The notes under the pieces were generated by a model that had not been told where the DNA came from, ran no database searches, and saw only the letters and a program-made list of their open reading frames with translations. This document shows positions 12,223 to 22,319 of a stretch of DNA of 64,000 nt, piece after piece (position 1 is the first letter of the stretch; each line of letters starts with the position of its first letter). Position numbers and translations under genes: made by a program. The DNA comes from Achatina immaculata (lineage: Eukaryota > Mollusca > Gastropoda > Stylommatophora > Achatinidae): NCBI GenBank assembly GCA_009760885.1, contig CM019701.1:36842697-36906696 (forward strand), read 5' to 3'.

Positions 12223-12252
12223 GGGGGGGGGGGGAGGGTGGGGGGGGGGGGC
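12223..12252. repeat. G-rich homopolymer tracts
   Basis: Two long runs of G separated by aggg t. It lies within the old L-D LINE sequence, and a second G run occurs at about 14406-14420. These could form G-quadruplexes or be replication-slippage products. Confidence 0.7.
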
Positions 12253-12920
12253 ACTGAAGTCACCTGCTATTCTGTTTCCTTGAAATATGCTAGTTTGTTT
12301 GATGTGCCCGGAGGACTGTATATGTTGAATATTGTTATCTTATCTTCATCCTGCCATATGGTTGCTCTCTGTATATCTTTTGTTTCCTTGGTATTTATAT
12401 TCTCCACATTGCCCTGTATGTCATTCATTTATTAAGTTATCACTCCTCTGCGGTTTTTACACGTGCATGTGTAGTAGGTATATCCAATTATGTAGGGATT
12501 TGTGTTGTGATGTAGGGATTATTGTAGTAGAGCTATCTGTATTTTCCTTTGGTGGAGGAGAAGTGCGAGTTCCATCTTTTTATTAGATATTCAGCATATA
12601 TTTAGTTGTAGCACACACAGACTCATTTTAGGTTCACCAGCAGTCCATTTTTCACCTGCAGCCTGGTGGCCCACTGCTCGGCACAGGCCTTGATAACGGA
12701 GGCAGTGCTCGTTCTCGTATGTTTTACTGTTTCTTTCCTTTAACAGTGCTTCTTTTATCTCCAGTGAGATGTCTATCGCTTTCAATCCCACTCTGGTCTT
12801 TGATCCGACTTCCTCGATCTCCCTCACTTTGTCGCTCATTTCTGACCCAATGCCTGACGTCTCCTAAGGCCCTGGACTATTCCCTACTCCGACTCCCGGT
12901 TCCTCTCTCACACACATCAG

Positions 12921-13075
12921 GTGTGACTCACCCCGACCCATTCCCCACCACTGCTGTCACTTAGTACTCTGTGTGACTCACCCCGACCCATTCCCCACCA
13001 CTGCTGTCACTTAGCACTCTGTGTGACTCACCCCGACCCATTCCCCGCCACTGCTGTCACTTAGTACTCTGTTTT
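12921..13075. repeat. 50-bp minisatellite, three units
   Basis: The unit gtgtgactcaccccgaccca... starts at 12921, 12971 and 13021 with only one or two substitutions. It lies near the ORF1-like end of the L-D LINE. Confidence 0.92.
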
Positions 13076-13404
13076 AAGCTGGCATTATGCCCTGCTTTTT
13101 ATGTTTTTCCTTGTGCTCGGACAGTCAGCTTGTCACATCCTGGGTCACTGGTGTCTGTGCGAGATTGTGTGTGGTACATGGGTCCATACAGGGTCTCTCC
13201 CCGCCCTTAATTTGCTGCCTGTTCCTTTTGTACCAGATGATTTGCGACTCTTTGAGGGGCACATAGTTCTTTGGATCAAATTCTAACCACAGGGAGTGTA
13301 CTTGGGTGCTATTTTACCTGGAAGGAGGCAATCTAGAGCATCACTCCTCTCCAGTTCTTCCATCTCTATTCATAGTGTCTACTTCACCGTGGGCTTTTCA
13401 TCAT

Positions 13405-13520
13405 CCTTGACGTCAGTGTTGCTTATCAGTGTGGTATTTTTGTTAGTGTTGCTCATCAGTGTGGTATTTTGGTCAGTGTTGCTCATCAGTGTGGTGTTTT
13501 TGTCAGTGTTCTTGTCACCC
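13405..13520. repeat. 30-bp minisatellite, about 3.5 units
   Basis: The unit gtgttgctcatcagtgtggt plus a variable T-rich spacer recurs about every 30 bp. Low divergence. No coding role seen. Confidence 0.85.
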
Positions 13521-13539
13521 GGAGAGGTTTTCAGTGCAT

Positions 13540-13900
13540 AGGAACTAAGGTGCGATGTTCACTTTCCTGCATTACTCCGTCACCCATGAGGTGATAGTAG
13601 ACAACAGTGAAGAAAGAAGACAAGAACTTTCACGTTGGCGGGAGACTTTATTGTGCCTGAACCTCGTTTGTTGTCTCGCTGGGGTTTTACCCAACCTTCA
13701 GGCAGACTACTGGGTAAGGCTGGGTTCACCGCGTGCAGATGAGGTAGGCTTGGGCAGGAGAGGCTGTGGGTCATTTTGAGTCCTGTCTTTGTGCCTCACT
13801 GTCCCATTTAGAACGCCAGTGATTTAGAATAGAAACAGTATGTCATCTGACAACAGGACCAAGCTAAAAAGATTTTTAAAAAAGAATATACATTAAAGCT
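13540..13900. other. Stretch with no recognised feature
   Basis: No homology-like protein frame and no repeat border seen. It lies between a minisatellite and a minus-strand LINE tail. Confidence 0.4.
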
Positions 13901-13904
13901 TACT

Positions 13905-14335
13905 TACTTTACTTATTTATCCTTCCTCTTGTACTGTAAGGTGTCAAGGGGAGATGTAGTTGGTGTTTCTGGGCCATGCGAGAGGTCTCAGTGACGTTCA
14001 TACCGTAATTTGTGAGTGTTTCTATAACACCATCTATCCATCTTTTTCGGGGGCTTCCTCTTGGACTGTGTCTTGCAGTTCTTTGGCTGAAGCCCCTCGC
14101 TGTTGGCTGAAACTGTGTCATTCTCATTAAGTGGCCAAGCCACTTAATTCTTTGTTTCCCTGTGTATTGTAGGCCTGGCGTAGTTCCTACCAATATCTAA
14201 TATCATCATTTGTAGCTTATCCCTCCTGGTTACATGTGCAGTTTTTCTAAGGCATCTCATTTCGCATGTAAATATTGTATTTTGCTTATTTTTGGTTAGT
14301 GCCCACGTTTGGCACTGGTAGCACAAAGTGCTATA
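13905..14335 (-). mobile_element. LINE 3' fragment with AAGT-type tail
   Basis: The minus strand reads YQCQTWALTKNKQNTI, then CEMRCLRKTAHVTRRDK, KWLGHLMRMTQFQPT, SPRGSPRKRWIDGV and an end at about NK. These are the usual blocks that close a LINE ORF2 (WxLT..., R..GRP/GSPRKRW). The low-coordinate end is an AAGTAAG-like tail (cttacttactttacttattt on plus). It is 5'-truncated and has broken frames. Confidence 0.75.
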
Positions 14336-14590
14336 AATGTGCTGTTAATTATAATATATATATATAATATTACATATGTTGGTCACTTGGTTTTGGGGGC
14401 CTGCCGGGGGGGGGGGGGGGATAAGTAAAGTGTTCGCCAGAACCGGTATTAAATATAGTAACTATTTCCGCTTACACTGCTTTTAACAGTTTATGATGTT
14501 GTAGCTTTGTTAGTAAAAAATAGCGGCTGTAAGAAATAAGCTGTTAGTAGATAATCAGTTAAAAATTAAAATCTGCTTTGTGAATTTCAG

Positions 14591-14707
14591 TTGAAAATGC
14601 AGAGGACTTTTTCTGTGGAGAAATAATGAACGGAGTACAGCTCAGAATTGTTGATGATAATGGAGAAATCTGCAGGCCGGGACAGTTTGGAACAGTCCAT
14701 CTCAAAG
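14591..14707 (+). pseudogene. Orphan exon 6 of a third acyl-CoA synthetase-like copy
   Basis: Exactly 117 bp between tttcag and a GT (gtgctt), the same length and phase as exon 6 of the intact gene (36491-36607) and of the decayed copy (21240-21356), but on the opposite strand. It reads ENAEDFFCGEIMNGV then QLRIVDDNGEICRPGQFGTV and is fully open. It is closer to the intact gene (GEICKPRQFGTI) than to the decayed copy. I found no other exon of this copy on the plus strand nearby, and an L-A LINE begins 50 bp downstream. It is either a fragment of an inverted duplicate or the remnant of a gene whose other exons lie outside or were lost. Confidence 0.85.
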
Positions 14708-14754
14708 GTGCTTGAAACAGACAATGTGTCTATAAATAAATACTCTAGCACTGT

Positions 14755-15255
14755 AAGTTATAAGCACAAAAACCAAGTTAAGACTATTCAATTCAAATGT
14801 AATATCCACCCTCATTTATATATGCGAAAGCTGGAAAACAACTAAAGAAATAGAAAAGAAATTAGACTCTTTTGAAAACAAATGCCTAAGGAAAATACTC
14901 TGCATCAAGTGGAATGAATTCAAGAACAATGCAGAGATAAGACAGATGACTGAACAACAACCAGTCTCATGGGTGATGAGGAAAAGGAGATGGACATATG
15001 TTGGTCACTTGATGAGAAGAAATGATCAGAGAATCCCAAAACAAGCTATCAAGTGGAACACAACAGGCCGAAGAAAAAGAGGCAGACCGCGTGAAACTCT
15101 GAAGAGGACATTATTAAGAGAGGCCAAATTAATAGGCATAAAATCCTTTGATGAGGTTGAAAGACTTGCCGAAGACAGGAAAAATTGGCGAACTACTTTG
15201 CGAGCCCTATGTGACGTTTAACGGCACGGGAAGGATATAAGATATATAAGATAAG
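14755..15255 (+). mobile_element. L-A LINE 3' fragment
   Basis: Matches the end of the element at 2446-4854, from KTKLRLF through ESWKTTKEI, MTEQQPVSWVMRKRRWTYV and RRKRGRPRETLKRTLL to the tail ggatataagatatataagat. The last 90 codons are open here (14946-15221), so this copy is less decayed than the longer one. It is truncated at the 5' end. Confidence 0.9.
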
Positions 15256-15482
15256 ATATAATATTAATAATATAATAATAATATTAATATTAATGCAAAC
15301 ACAATAATAGTTTTTTGTTACCATGAGATTTGATCCAGCCATAGTTTGGTACAGTTAGCCATAATAGACGTTGCTCAGCAAAATTATGCATGGGAGCTTT
15401 CACCAAAATCTAATGTTTACCTGCTTCACTACCACACATTTAAGATAGTTATTTAGCTATCAGTACATTCTTCTTAAACTGG
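15256..15482. other. AT-rich spacer between two LINEs
   Basis: AATATT-rich sequence following the L-A tail, then unique-looking sequence up to the start of the L-B element. No feature recognised. Confidence 0.4.
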
Positions 15483-16845
15483 CCTTATAGTAAAACTACC
15501 AAACAAGGGTGACCTCAGAGATTGCAGGAACTGGAGAGGCATTACCCTCCTGCCACTCACCAGTAAAAGTATTTTGCAGAATAATCATCAACAGAATTGT
15601 ACCAGCACTTGAGGGAAAACTTCGAAAAGAGCAGGCAGGATTTAGGAAAGGAAGATCATGCATAGACCACATATTTATACTTAGACAAATATTAGAACAG
15701 GCAAATGAATGGCATAGCACAACATACGCATTGTTTATAGATTTTGAGAAAGCCTTTGACAGTGTCAACAGAGATGCACTGTGGAAAATCCTAAGACGGC
15801 ATGGCCTCCCCCATAAGATTGTGAATGTAATCAAAACCCTATACGAGGGTTTTCAGTGCAAAGTGATCTGTGGAGAACATACCTCCAACAGCTTTAGGGT
15901 ACAAACAGGAGTGAAACAGGGATGTGTACTATCACCAACATTATTTATCTTGCCAGTAGACTGGTTAATGAAGGAGGCAACATCAGACAAACGTAGAGGA
16001 TTACAATGGACCCTTGACACAGTGCTGGAGGACATTGACTTTGCGGACGACATTTGTCTACTATCAAGCAGCCACAAAGAAATGCGATATAAAATAAACA
16101 AGCTAACTCAGAATGCAAACAACATAGGACTAAAGATCAACGTAGGAAAGACAAAGTTAATGAAGCAAAATGTGAACAATAGAAATGTACTCAGAGTAGA
16201 TAGCAAGTTAGTGGAGGAAGTCAATGAATTTGTATACCTTGGCAGTAAAGTATTAGAAAATGGAGACAGCACAGAGGACATCAACAGCAGACTTACTAGA
16301 GCAAACCAGGCTTTTGTAGTACTGCAGACTATATGGAAATAAAAAAACTAAGCATGAATACGAAAATCAGGATATTTAAGAGTAATGTTCTAAGTGTACT
16401 ACTCTATGGAAGTGAATGCTGGAAAATCACCAAAACAATAGAAAACAAGTTGAATTCTTTCCAGACTAAATGTTTACGAAGAATTAGAAAAATATTTTGG
16501 CCAAACACCATAAGAAATAGCATATTCTTGGCAGAGATGCAGATGAAGCCACTGACAGCAGTTACTGAGGTAAGACGCTGGCGATGGCTGGGACATGTGC
16601 TCCGAATGACTGATAACTCACTACCAAAAACGGCACTAAGATGGACACCACAGGGGAACAGAAGTAAGGGTATACCAAAAGAGACATGAAGAAGAACAAC
16701 AGAGAGGATGTTGAGCAATAGAGGGCTCACCTGGACAAGAGCAGAAAAAAAGGCAAAGGACAGGTATTTGTGGAAAACCCTTGCAGAAGCCCCATGTGCC
16801 CTGGGCACTTAAGGTTCAGAGAGTGAGAGAGACATTCTTCTTCTT
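15483..16845 (+). mobile_element. L-B LINE, 5'-truncated, most complete copy
   Basis: Begins in the reverse transcriptase (CRNWRGITLLP, frame-shifted near the start) and runs to a GA-rich end after ALKVQR. The same family is present at 9294-10209 (rearranged) and 38858-38988 (3' end only). A TTC/CTT-rich microsatellite follows at 16846-16878. Confidence 0.9.
15509..16689 (+). pseudogene. Reverse transcriptase of L-B LINE, near-intact frame with late stop
   Basis: The open part 15509-16342 carries KVFCRIIINRIVPALEGKL, EQAGFRKGRSCIDHIFIL, LFIDFEKAFDSVNRDALW, GVKQGCVLSPTLFILPVDW and the catalytic DFADDICLLSS. After TIWK there is a frame break, and the C-terminal part resumes at 16333 (LSMNTKIRIFKSNVLSVLLY, GSECWKITKTIE, RWRWLGHVLRM). 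A TGA interrupts the end at about 16687. It would reverse-transcribe the element RNA but lacks the endonuclease and has breaks, so it is not autonomous. Confidence 0.87.
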
Positions 16846-16878
16846 TTTCTTCTTCTTTTTTTCCTTCTTCTTCTTCCA
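16846..16878. repeat. TTC-rich microsatellite
   Basis: An interrupted TTC/TTTTC run directly follows the L-B LINE end. No feature is recognised from here to 17225. Confidence 0.8.
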
Positions 16879-17225
16879 CAAGCTGTCAGTACCAAACACA
16901 GACATAATCAAAGAATTGAAGGTAGAATCCACTTTCTTAAATGAAATATATGAAAAACCTGATCGAATAAGACTGTACATAATAATGAAAGGGTCAGAAA
17001 AATGACTGAATTAAGACTGTTGCAGGAAATTTACCAAAAAAATAAGAAGTCTAATTGATTTGGAGAACCAGACTGATGCATTTGCATCAGCAGAGTTTTA
17101 ATATTAGTAAACAACACTGCTGAGGGAAAACTGAGTAAGTGGTGGATACATCAGAAGAATCTAGGGAATCAAGACCATGAATAACAGTCATTCCACTGCA
17201 TGTCAGTCTGCTATGATATATTTAC

Positions 17226-17378
17226 CATGTAATACTTGGGCACTGGAGTCAGCTCGCTTGACAGGTCTGCGAGGAAAATACTTTCACAAAAACTCTTCAG
17301 CTTCTCCTCTGTGAGGTTACTTCCGCTGACGGGTTTCACGCATGCGCAGATCTCATGAAACAGAACTGGGTCAGACAC
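17226..17378 (-). pseudogene. Decayed copy, exon 8
   Basis: 153 bp and open. The amino-acid sequence (VSDPVLFHEICACVKPV, then SGSNLTEEKLKSF) appears identical to exon 8 of the intact gene. This near-identity contrasts with exons 2-6 and may reflect gene conversion. No exon 9 follows below 17226. Confidence 0.9.
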
Positions 17379-17475
17379 CTGAGTCACATAATATCATAAG
17401 GTGATATTGTCCGCACAAAAAAGGTCTTAATCTGAACTTATTATTGACATCTGTATCCAATTTTTGTTATTTTTA

Positions 17476-17478
<3 letters not shown>

Positions 17479-17553
<75 letters not shown>
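17479..17553. repeat. (AT)n microsatellite
   Basis: About 37 AT dinucleotides without interruption. Sequence from 17554 to 18820 has no recognised feature apart from AT-rich tracts. Confidence 0.95.
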
Positions 17554-17557
<4 letters not shown>

Positions 17558-18820
17558 AACAGTTACAAAAAGCTAAAAAAAATACTTTTTACTTGTTACG
17601 CAGTTACTTAAAGTGAAACTTTCCTGTTTGTGTTTTTAAAAGAGACAGATATTTGGGTCATCTCTTTTGTTCAAACAGTAAGATTACAATAGGTTGTGTA
17701 GCAGAGCGTGCTAGCAGGTGCTAGTGATCTGTATGTAGGTCGACATATGTAATTGTGTTAACCAGAGAAAAATTGTTTTCTTGTCATATAAATTAAATGG
17801 GTAGGTTAGAAACCCGAGACAGCAATGCTTCTCATACAGATATTACTTCTTCTCCTTCGTGCTCAAACACAGACATTACTGAAGTGGCATGTTGTTTAGA
17901 CATGTAACTGAACCATAGCAAATATCTTTCATAGTCTCTCATTGCCACCACCATTCATATCTGGCATGCTACAAGATGAAGATGAAGGTGATGATGTCTG
18001 TGATATCAGTGGGAATGTTCTGCTGGAAGCTGTAGCATGTACCATCAGGTACTCATTGACAGATATTGACAGTCACTTTTGTCCGCAGATCTCAATCCAT
18101 TAGTACATCTGGTGACTTCTTATCATACTGTCATGTTAGAATGTCCATATTTTCTCACTTGGTTTTCCTTCTACGTTTCTCCCGGTTTACCTTCCTCAGG
18201 TTATGATGTTTTCATGCTGTTTTAGCATTTAAATGTTGATTGCCTGTTTTTTTACATTTTAATACTTACATTTCTTTTGTTCCATTGTTTTTCTTTCAGT
18301 TTTCCTCACTTGTCACTTTAGCTGTCCAAATGTCTCAAAAACATTTTGTCCAAAAAAAAAAAATCACTTGAGCATTTCTTGTTGTTGTTCATCCATCATC
18401 TTCAGTGGTGACCACAGATTCATCTTAGTCAAAGTAAGGGGAGGTGTGTCCATGCGTGACCAACTAGCCCTAAACAAGCATTAATTTACTTTTTAAATCC
18501 CAATTTTTTTTCATTGCTGACCTCAGAAGAATAAAAGTGTAATGTCTCACTGTAAGATTTTACCACATGCTTTCTGATATTCCCTGAACTAGATAGACTC
18601 ATATAGAATGTATTTTTTCCCATTTTATTGAACTAATTTCTGACTTGGCATATTCTATTCTTAATTTCTGAAGTGCATTTAATAGTATTAATATCCCTAA
18701 TATTTGACTTTGTGTACTGCATATTAATGCTGTTATATTTGCTTGAAACATTATAATTAGGTGAGTTTTTCTTTCTAGAGATAATTATTCCAATCTTGGA
18801 TAAACAGCAAATGATTAATA
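17554..18820. other. Intron-like stretch, nothing recognised
   Basis: Lies between exon 8 and exon 7 of the decayed synthetase copy. No transposase, reverse transcriptase or repeat border was identified. Confidence 0.45.
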
Positions 18821-18842
18821 TCTCTCTCTCTCTCTCACACAC

Positions 18843-18875
<33 letters not shown>
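18821..18875. repeat. (TC)n(AC)n compound microsatellite
   Basis: TC repeats pass directly into AC repeats with a short GC patch, within intron 7 of the decayed copy. Confidence 0.95.
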
Positions 18876-18930
18876 AAATTTAACTGTCAGTTTGCATGAA
18901 GATTCAGGAAAGAGTAAGTTAAAAACTCAC

Positions 18931-19089
18931 GGGTACAATGGCTGCTTCTGCCCATCACATACAGATTCCCATCCTCATCAATATATCCTATATCTTCTGT
19001 GTTCGGCCAACCATCCTTAGTAAAACTTTTGGTTTAGTTTGGGTCTGGATTTTCCACACGATTAAAATAACCTTTAAATATATTTGCAC
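18931..19089 (-). pseudogene. Decayed copy, exon 7 with stop and 86-bp deletion
   Basis: Reads ANIFKGYFNRVENPDPN, TAA, TKSFTKDGWPNTEDIG, YIDEDGNLYVMG, then jumps to the last codons of the exon. 159 bp against 245 bp in the intact gene. Confidence 0.92.
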
Positions 19090-19157
19090 CTGGAGAAAAA
19101 TGTAAGTAAAAAAGAAAAAAACTGGAAAATCTTTGATGAGATTATTGTGAGATATAC

Positions 19158-20163
19158 ATAGTTAAAGCACAGGCACTAGCTTAGTACTACAGTGATAGAC
19201 ACAGTTAAAGTAAAAGCACTCATTTACTACTACAGTGATAGACACAGTTAAAGTAAAAGCACTCATTTACTACTACAGTGATAGACACAGTTAAAGTAAA
19301 AGCACTCAATTAGTACTACAGTGATCTTATCTTATATCTTATATCCTTCCCGTGCCGTTAGACGTCACATAGGGCTCGCAAAGTAGTTCGCCAATATTTC
19401 CTGTCTTCGGCGAGTCTTTCAACCTCAACAAAGGATTTTATGCCTGTTAACTTGGCCTCTCTTAATAATGTTCTCTTCAGAGTTTCACGCGGTCTGCCCC
19501 TTTTTCTTCGGCCTGTTATGTTCCACTTGATAGCTTGTTTTGGGATTCTCTGCTCATTTCTTCTCATCAAGTGGCCAACATATGTCCATCTCCTTTTCCT
19601 GATCACCCGGGAGACTGGTTGTTGATCAGTCATCTGTACCACAGTTAAAGTAAAAGCACTCAATTAGTACTACAGTGATAGACACAGTTAAAGTAAAAGC
19701 ACTCAATTAGTACTACAGTGATAGACACAGTTAGAGTAAAAGCACTCAATTAGTACTACAGTGATAGACACAGTTAGAGTAAAAGCACTCATTTAGTACT
19801 ACAGTGATAGACACAGTTAGTAAAAGCACTCATTTACTACAGTGATAGACACAGTTAGAGTAAAAGCACTCAATTACTACTACAGTGATAGACACAGTTA
19901 GAGTAAAAGCACTCATTTACTACTACAGTGATAGACACAGTTAAAGTAAAAGCACTCATTTACTACTACAGTGATAGACACAGTTAAAGTAAAAGCACTC
20001 ATTTACTACTACAGTGATAGACACAGTTAAAGTAAAAGCACTCATTTACTACTACAGTGATAGACACAGAGTAAAAGCACTAATTTACTACTACAGTGAT
20101 AGACACAGTTAGAGTAAAAGCACTCATTTACTACTACAGTGATAGACACAGTTAGAGTAAATG
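19158..20163. repeat. 43-bp minisatellite, interrupted by a LINE
   Basis: The 43-bp unit (acagttaaagtaaaagcact + catttactactacagtgata + gac) repeats about 3.5 times before 19325 and about 12 times from 19638 to 20163. Units differ by few substitutions (catttac/caattag) and occasional deletions. It lies in an intron of the decayed synthetase copy. Confidence 0.95.
19325..19637 (-). mobile_element. L-A LINE 3' end inside the 43-bp minisatellite
   Basis: The reverse complement of the L-A 3' end (MTDQQPVSRVIRKRRWTYV, RKRGRPRETLKRTLL, tail ttatcttatatcttatatcc on plus). Array units flank it directly on both sides (agtgat before, cacagttaaagta after). The array therefore existed before this insertion, or spread around it. 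Confidence 0.9.
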
Positions 20164-21138
20164 TACTTCAGTGAAGATAAATTAAGACTCCATCCATTGA
20201 ACCTAGTTGTGCAGCCTTTATTCTTGTGTCCTTACACCATCCCAAAAACTGAGTTCTTTAATACAGATTCTGCTTGCTGTTTACAACCATCCTAAGTTTT
20301 CCAAGGTTTTTTTTCCCTTAGTAAGCTTAAATGTGTCCAGTTCATCCATCTTGGGGAAAATCTTCAGGAATAAAATAGTGACCAAACTTGCTTAACCGAA
20401 GAGCCACATGTGATAAATTTAAAATTCTGGGAACCACACAAAAAAAAAAGTTTACAGATATTAAGAAATTAATGCACTACATAGAACTTATTCTTTGTTG
20501 ACATCAGCTTGTACGATTCTTCAGCACACTTCCTCTGTAATCCTTGTTGATCTGAAATTTCTTTAATCCCTGGCTCAAATCTAATATTTAAAATATTATT
20601 ATAACATATATAATAAAATATATAATATTAATATAATCTAACCAGCATTTAAATTCTTAAATAACTCTTAAACTCACTTCAAACACTAAACTTAAGTTTT
20701 AATCCAATGGACTCTCAGTTTATGCCTGGTAAATACTCATAATTATAAAGCTTGATTTTTATTTACCTCTTATATTAACTGTGATACAACAACAAACAAA
20801 TAGACAACACATTTCCGCAAGCCACATGTTATGTATCAAGGAGACGCGAATAATAAGCTGGTAGCTATTATGAAAATGAGTGATAATAATTAATTTTTGT
20901 CCTCAATCATCCCTTCCACACCTCTACATACCCCCCCCCCCCAATCCTTTTCTTTAACTCAGATTAAGCATATTTCTTGTTATTCATATAATGGAAATTC
21001 CTCTGGCTTAAACTGTTACTCTGTTATGAAATGTGTTCATGTACAGAGTTGGATTTATATTGTTTGCATCAAAATAAGTATTATAACATGGTATACTTTC
21101 CTTTTTTTTTACAGATTAGTTTTCTGAAATGCTGAGCA

Positions 21139-21140
<2 letters not shown>
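20164..21140. other. Intron-like stretch, nothing recognised
   Basis: AT-rich with a short C run near 20932-20942. No coding signature. Part of intron 6 of the decayed synthetase copy. Confidence 0.45.

Positions 21141-21216
<76 letters not shown>
21141..21216. repeat. (TA)n microsatellite
   Basis: About 38 TA dinucleotides, just inside intron 6 of the decayed synthetase copy. Confidence 0.95.
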
Positions 21217-21217
<1 letters not shown>

Positions 21218-21239
21218 CTTTAAGGCTAAAATAACTTAC

Positions 21240-21356
21240 CTGCAACAAGAACAGTTCCAATCTGTTTAAGTTTGCAATCCCCGCCAGTCTCATCAACAAC
21301 TCTGAGCTGAACTTCAGGGGCTGGTTTGCCACATAAGAAGTTCTCGGCATTCAGAC
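21240..21356 (-). pseudogene. Decayed copy, exon 6
   Basis: 117 bp, open: LNAENFLCGKPAPEVQ, then LRVVDETGGDCKLKQIGTV. Donor GTAAGT. A long TA run begins about 25 bp into intron 6. Confidence 0.9.
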
Positions 21357-21577
21357 CTGCATGTTGTCATTCAAAAGACATATCTATGCCATGTGTTGTG
21401 CTTTTCTGATGTGTAAAATAAAATTTTCAACAGCTTTAATTTTTCATTTATTTATATAAAAGAATGTTCCTGCTTTCCAGGAAAGGATACAGGTAAGTCA
21501 GGTATGATACGTTCAAAATTCAAGCAATTGCTGGAAGCAGAAAACAAAAACATGTTACACGCATTATGGAGGCTTAC

Positions 21578-21671
21578 CTGTTACAAACGCGTAACAAATC
21601 CCTCCTGCTTCAGTAGAACCGTAGCTAATAGCAAGCTGTTCGGAGACTGTCAAAATGTCAGGTATGTGCGA
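21578..21671 (-). pseudogene. Decayed copy, exon 5 (YGSTE motif)
   Basis: 94 bp, SHIPDILTVSEQLAI then SYGSTEAGGICYAFVT, with donor GTAAGC. Holds the A5 motif that contacts the adenylate. Confidence 0.9.
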
Positions 21672-22306
21672 CTGAAAATGTGATAATTCATGCAGAAACT
21701 GCAACAACACATAAGCAACTATCTAGCTAAGATTGTGGAACGACAAGATGTTGACAAAAATGGAGTCTGATTGTCACAAAATGAAATCAGTTAAACGCTG
21801 CAAGTTTTATTTATGAATGAAAAAAAAAAAAAAATCAAACTCAGAAGGTGTGTTCAAGTTGTGTGTGTGTGCGCGCGTGCGTGCTTGTGTGTGTGGTGTT
21901 TTTTTTTTTTTTTAAACATGTCATGTGACGTGTCTTTTCCAGAAACTTGTCCCTCTCACAGCCTCCCTGAATGCAATGCGCCCTTGAGCAAGTTGACCAA
22001 CATCTCGCAATATTCAGACTTTCCGTGGTGTCCTATGTCCACCTGTGGCGAGGTCACCCCTTTTCCCTTTTGCTGGGCACTCTGCCTTCTAGTATCAGCC
22101 TCTCCACACCGTTATGTCTCTTGAGGTGGTTGAAATATTTCATCTTTCATAGTGTTTACAAGCCAGTTTTTATTATACCTAATTCCATCAACATATAATG
22201 TGTTAGATATAATTTCTGTGCTTTACAATTCTATATCTTTGCACTGTAAGAACAACTGCAAGCCCAAAAATAACCACATATCTAGGGAAGCAGCTTCTTG
22301 CAAATC
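21672..22306. other. Intron-like stretch, with a GT-rich tract
   Basis: Contains a short gtgtgtgtgcgcgcg tract near 21862 and a T run near 21899. Otherwise nothing recognised. Confidence 0.4.
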
Positions 22307-22319
22307 ATAACTAAGCGCT

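Larger units (their letters stand above)
4895..13090 (-). mobile_element. Old RNase H-bearing LINE (L-D), split by three insertions
   Basis: Reading the minus strand from about 13.09 kb down, I see in order: an ORF1-like tail; endonuclease start (VLQLNIC, about 12.6 kb) and middle (FNIYSPPGTSNKLAYF, about 12.3 kb); endonuclease end (TLSRPD joined to ILSADLLQ across the Tc1 insertion); an SPSPDKIHKEML block (about 7.6 kb); reverse transcriptase pieces (SYRPVSLTS near 6.3 kb, LPEELKTEKKALYSD near 5.9 kb); an RNase H domain (AVIFTDVKSVLEG and LQWMPGHTNIQGNE, 5.24-5.42 kb); and a VTHYLLECP zinc-knuckle-like end. This order fits I/Ingi-type LINEs with RNase H. Many stops are present. Removing the inserts restores continuity, which supports one ancient element. 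Confidence 0.8.
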
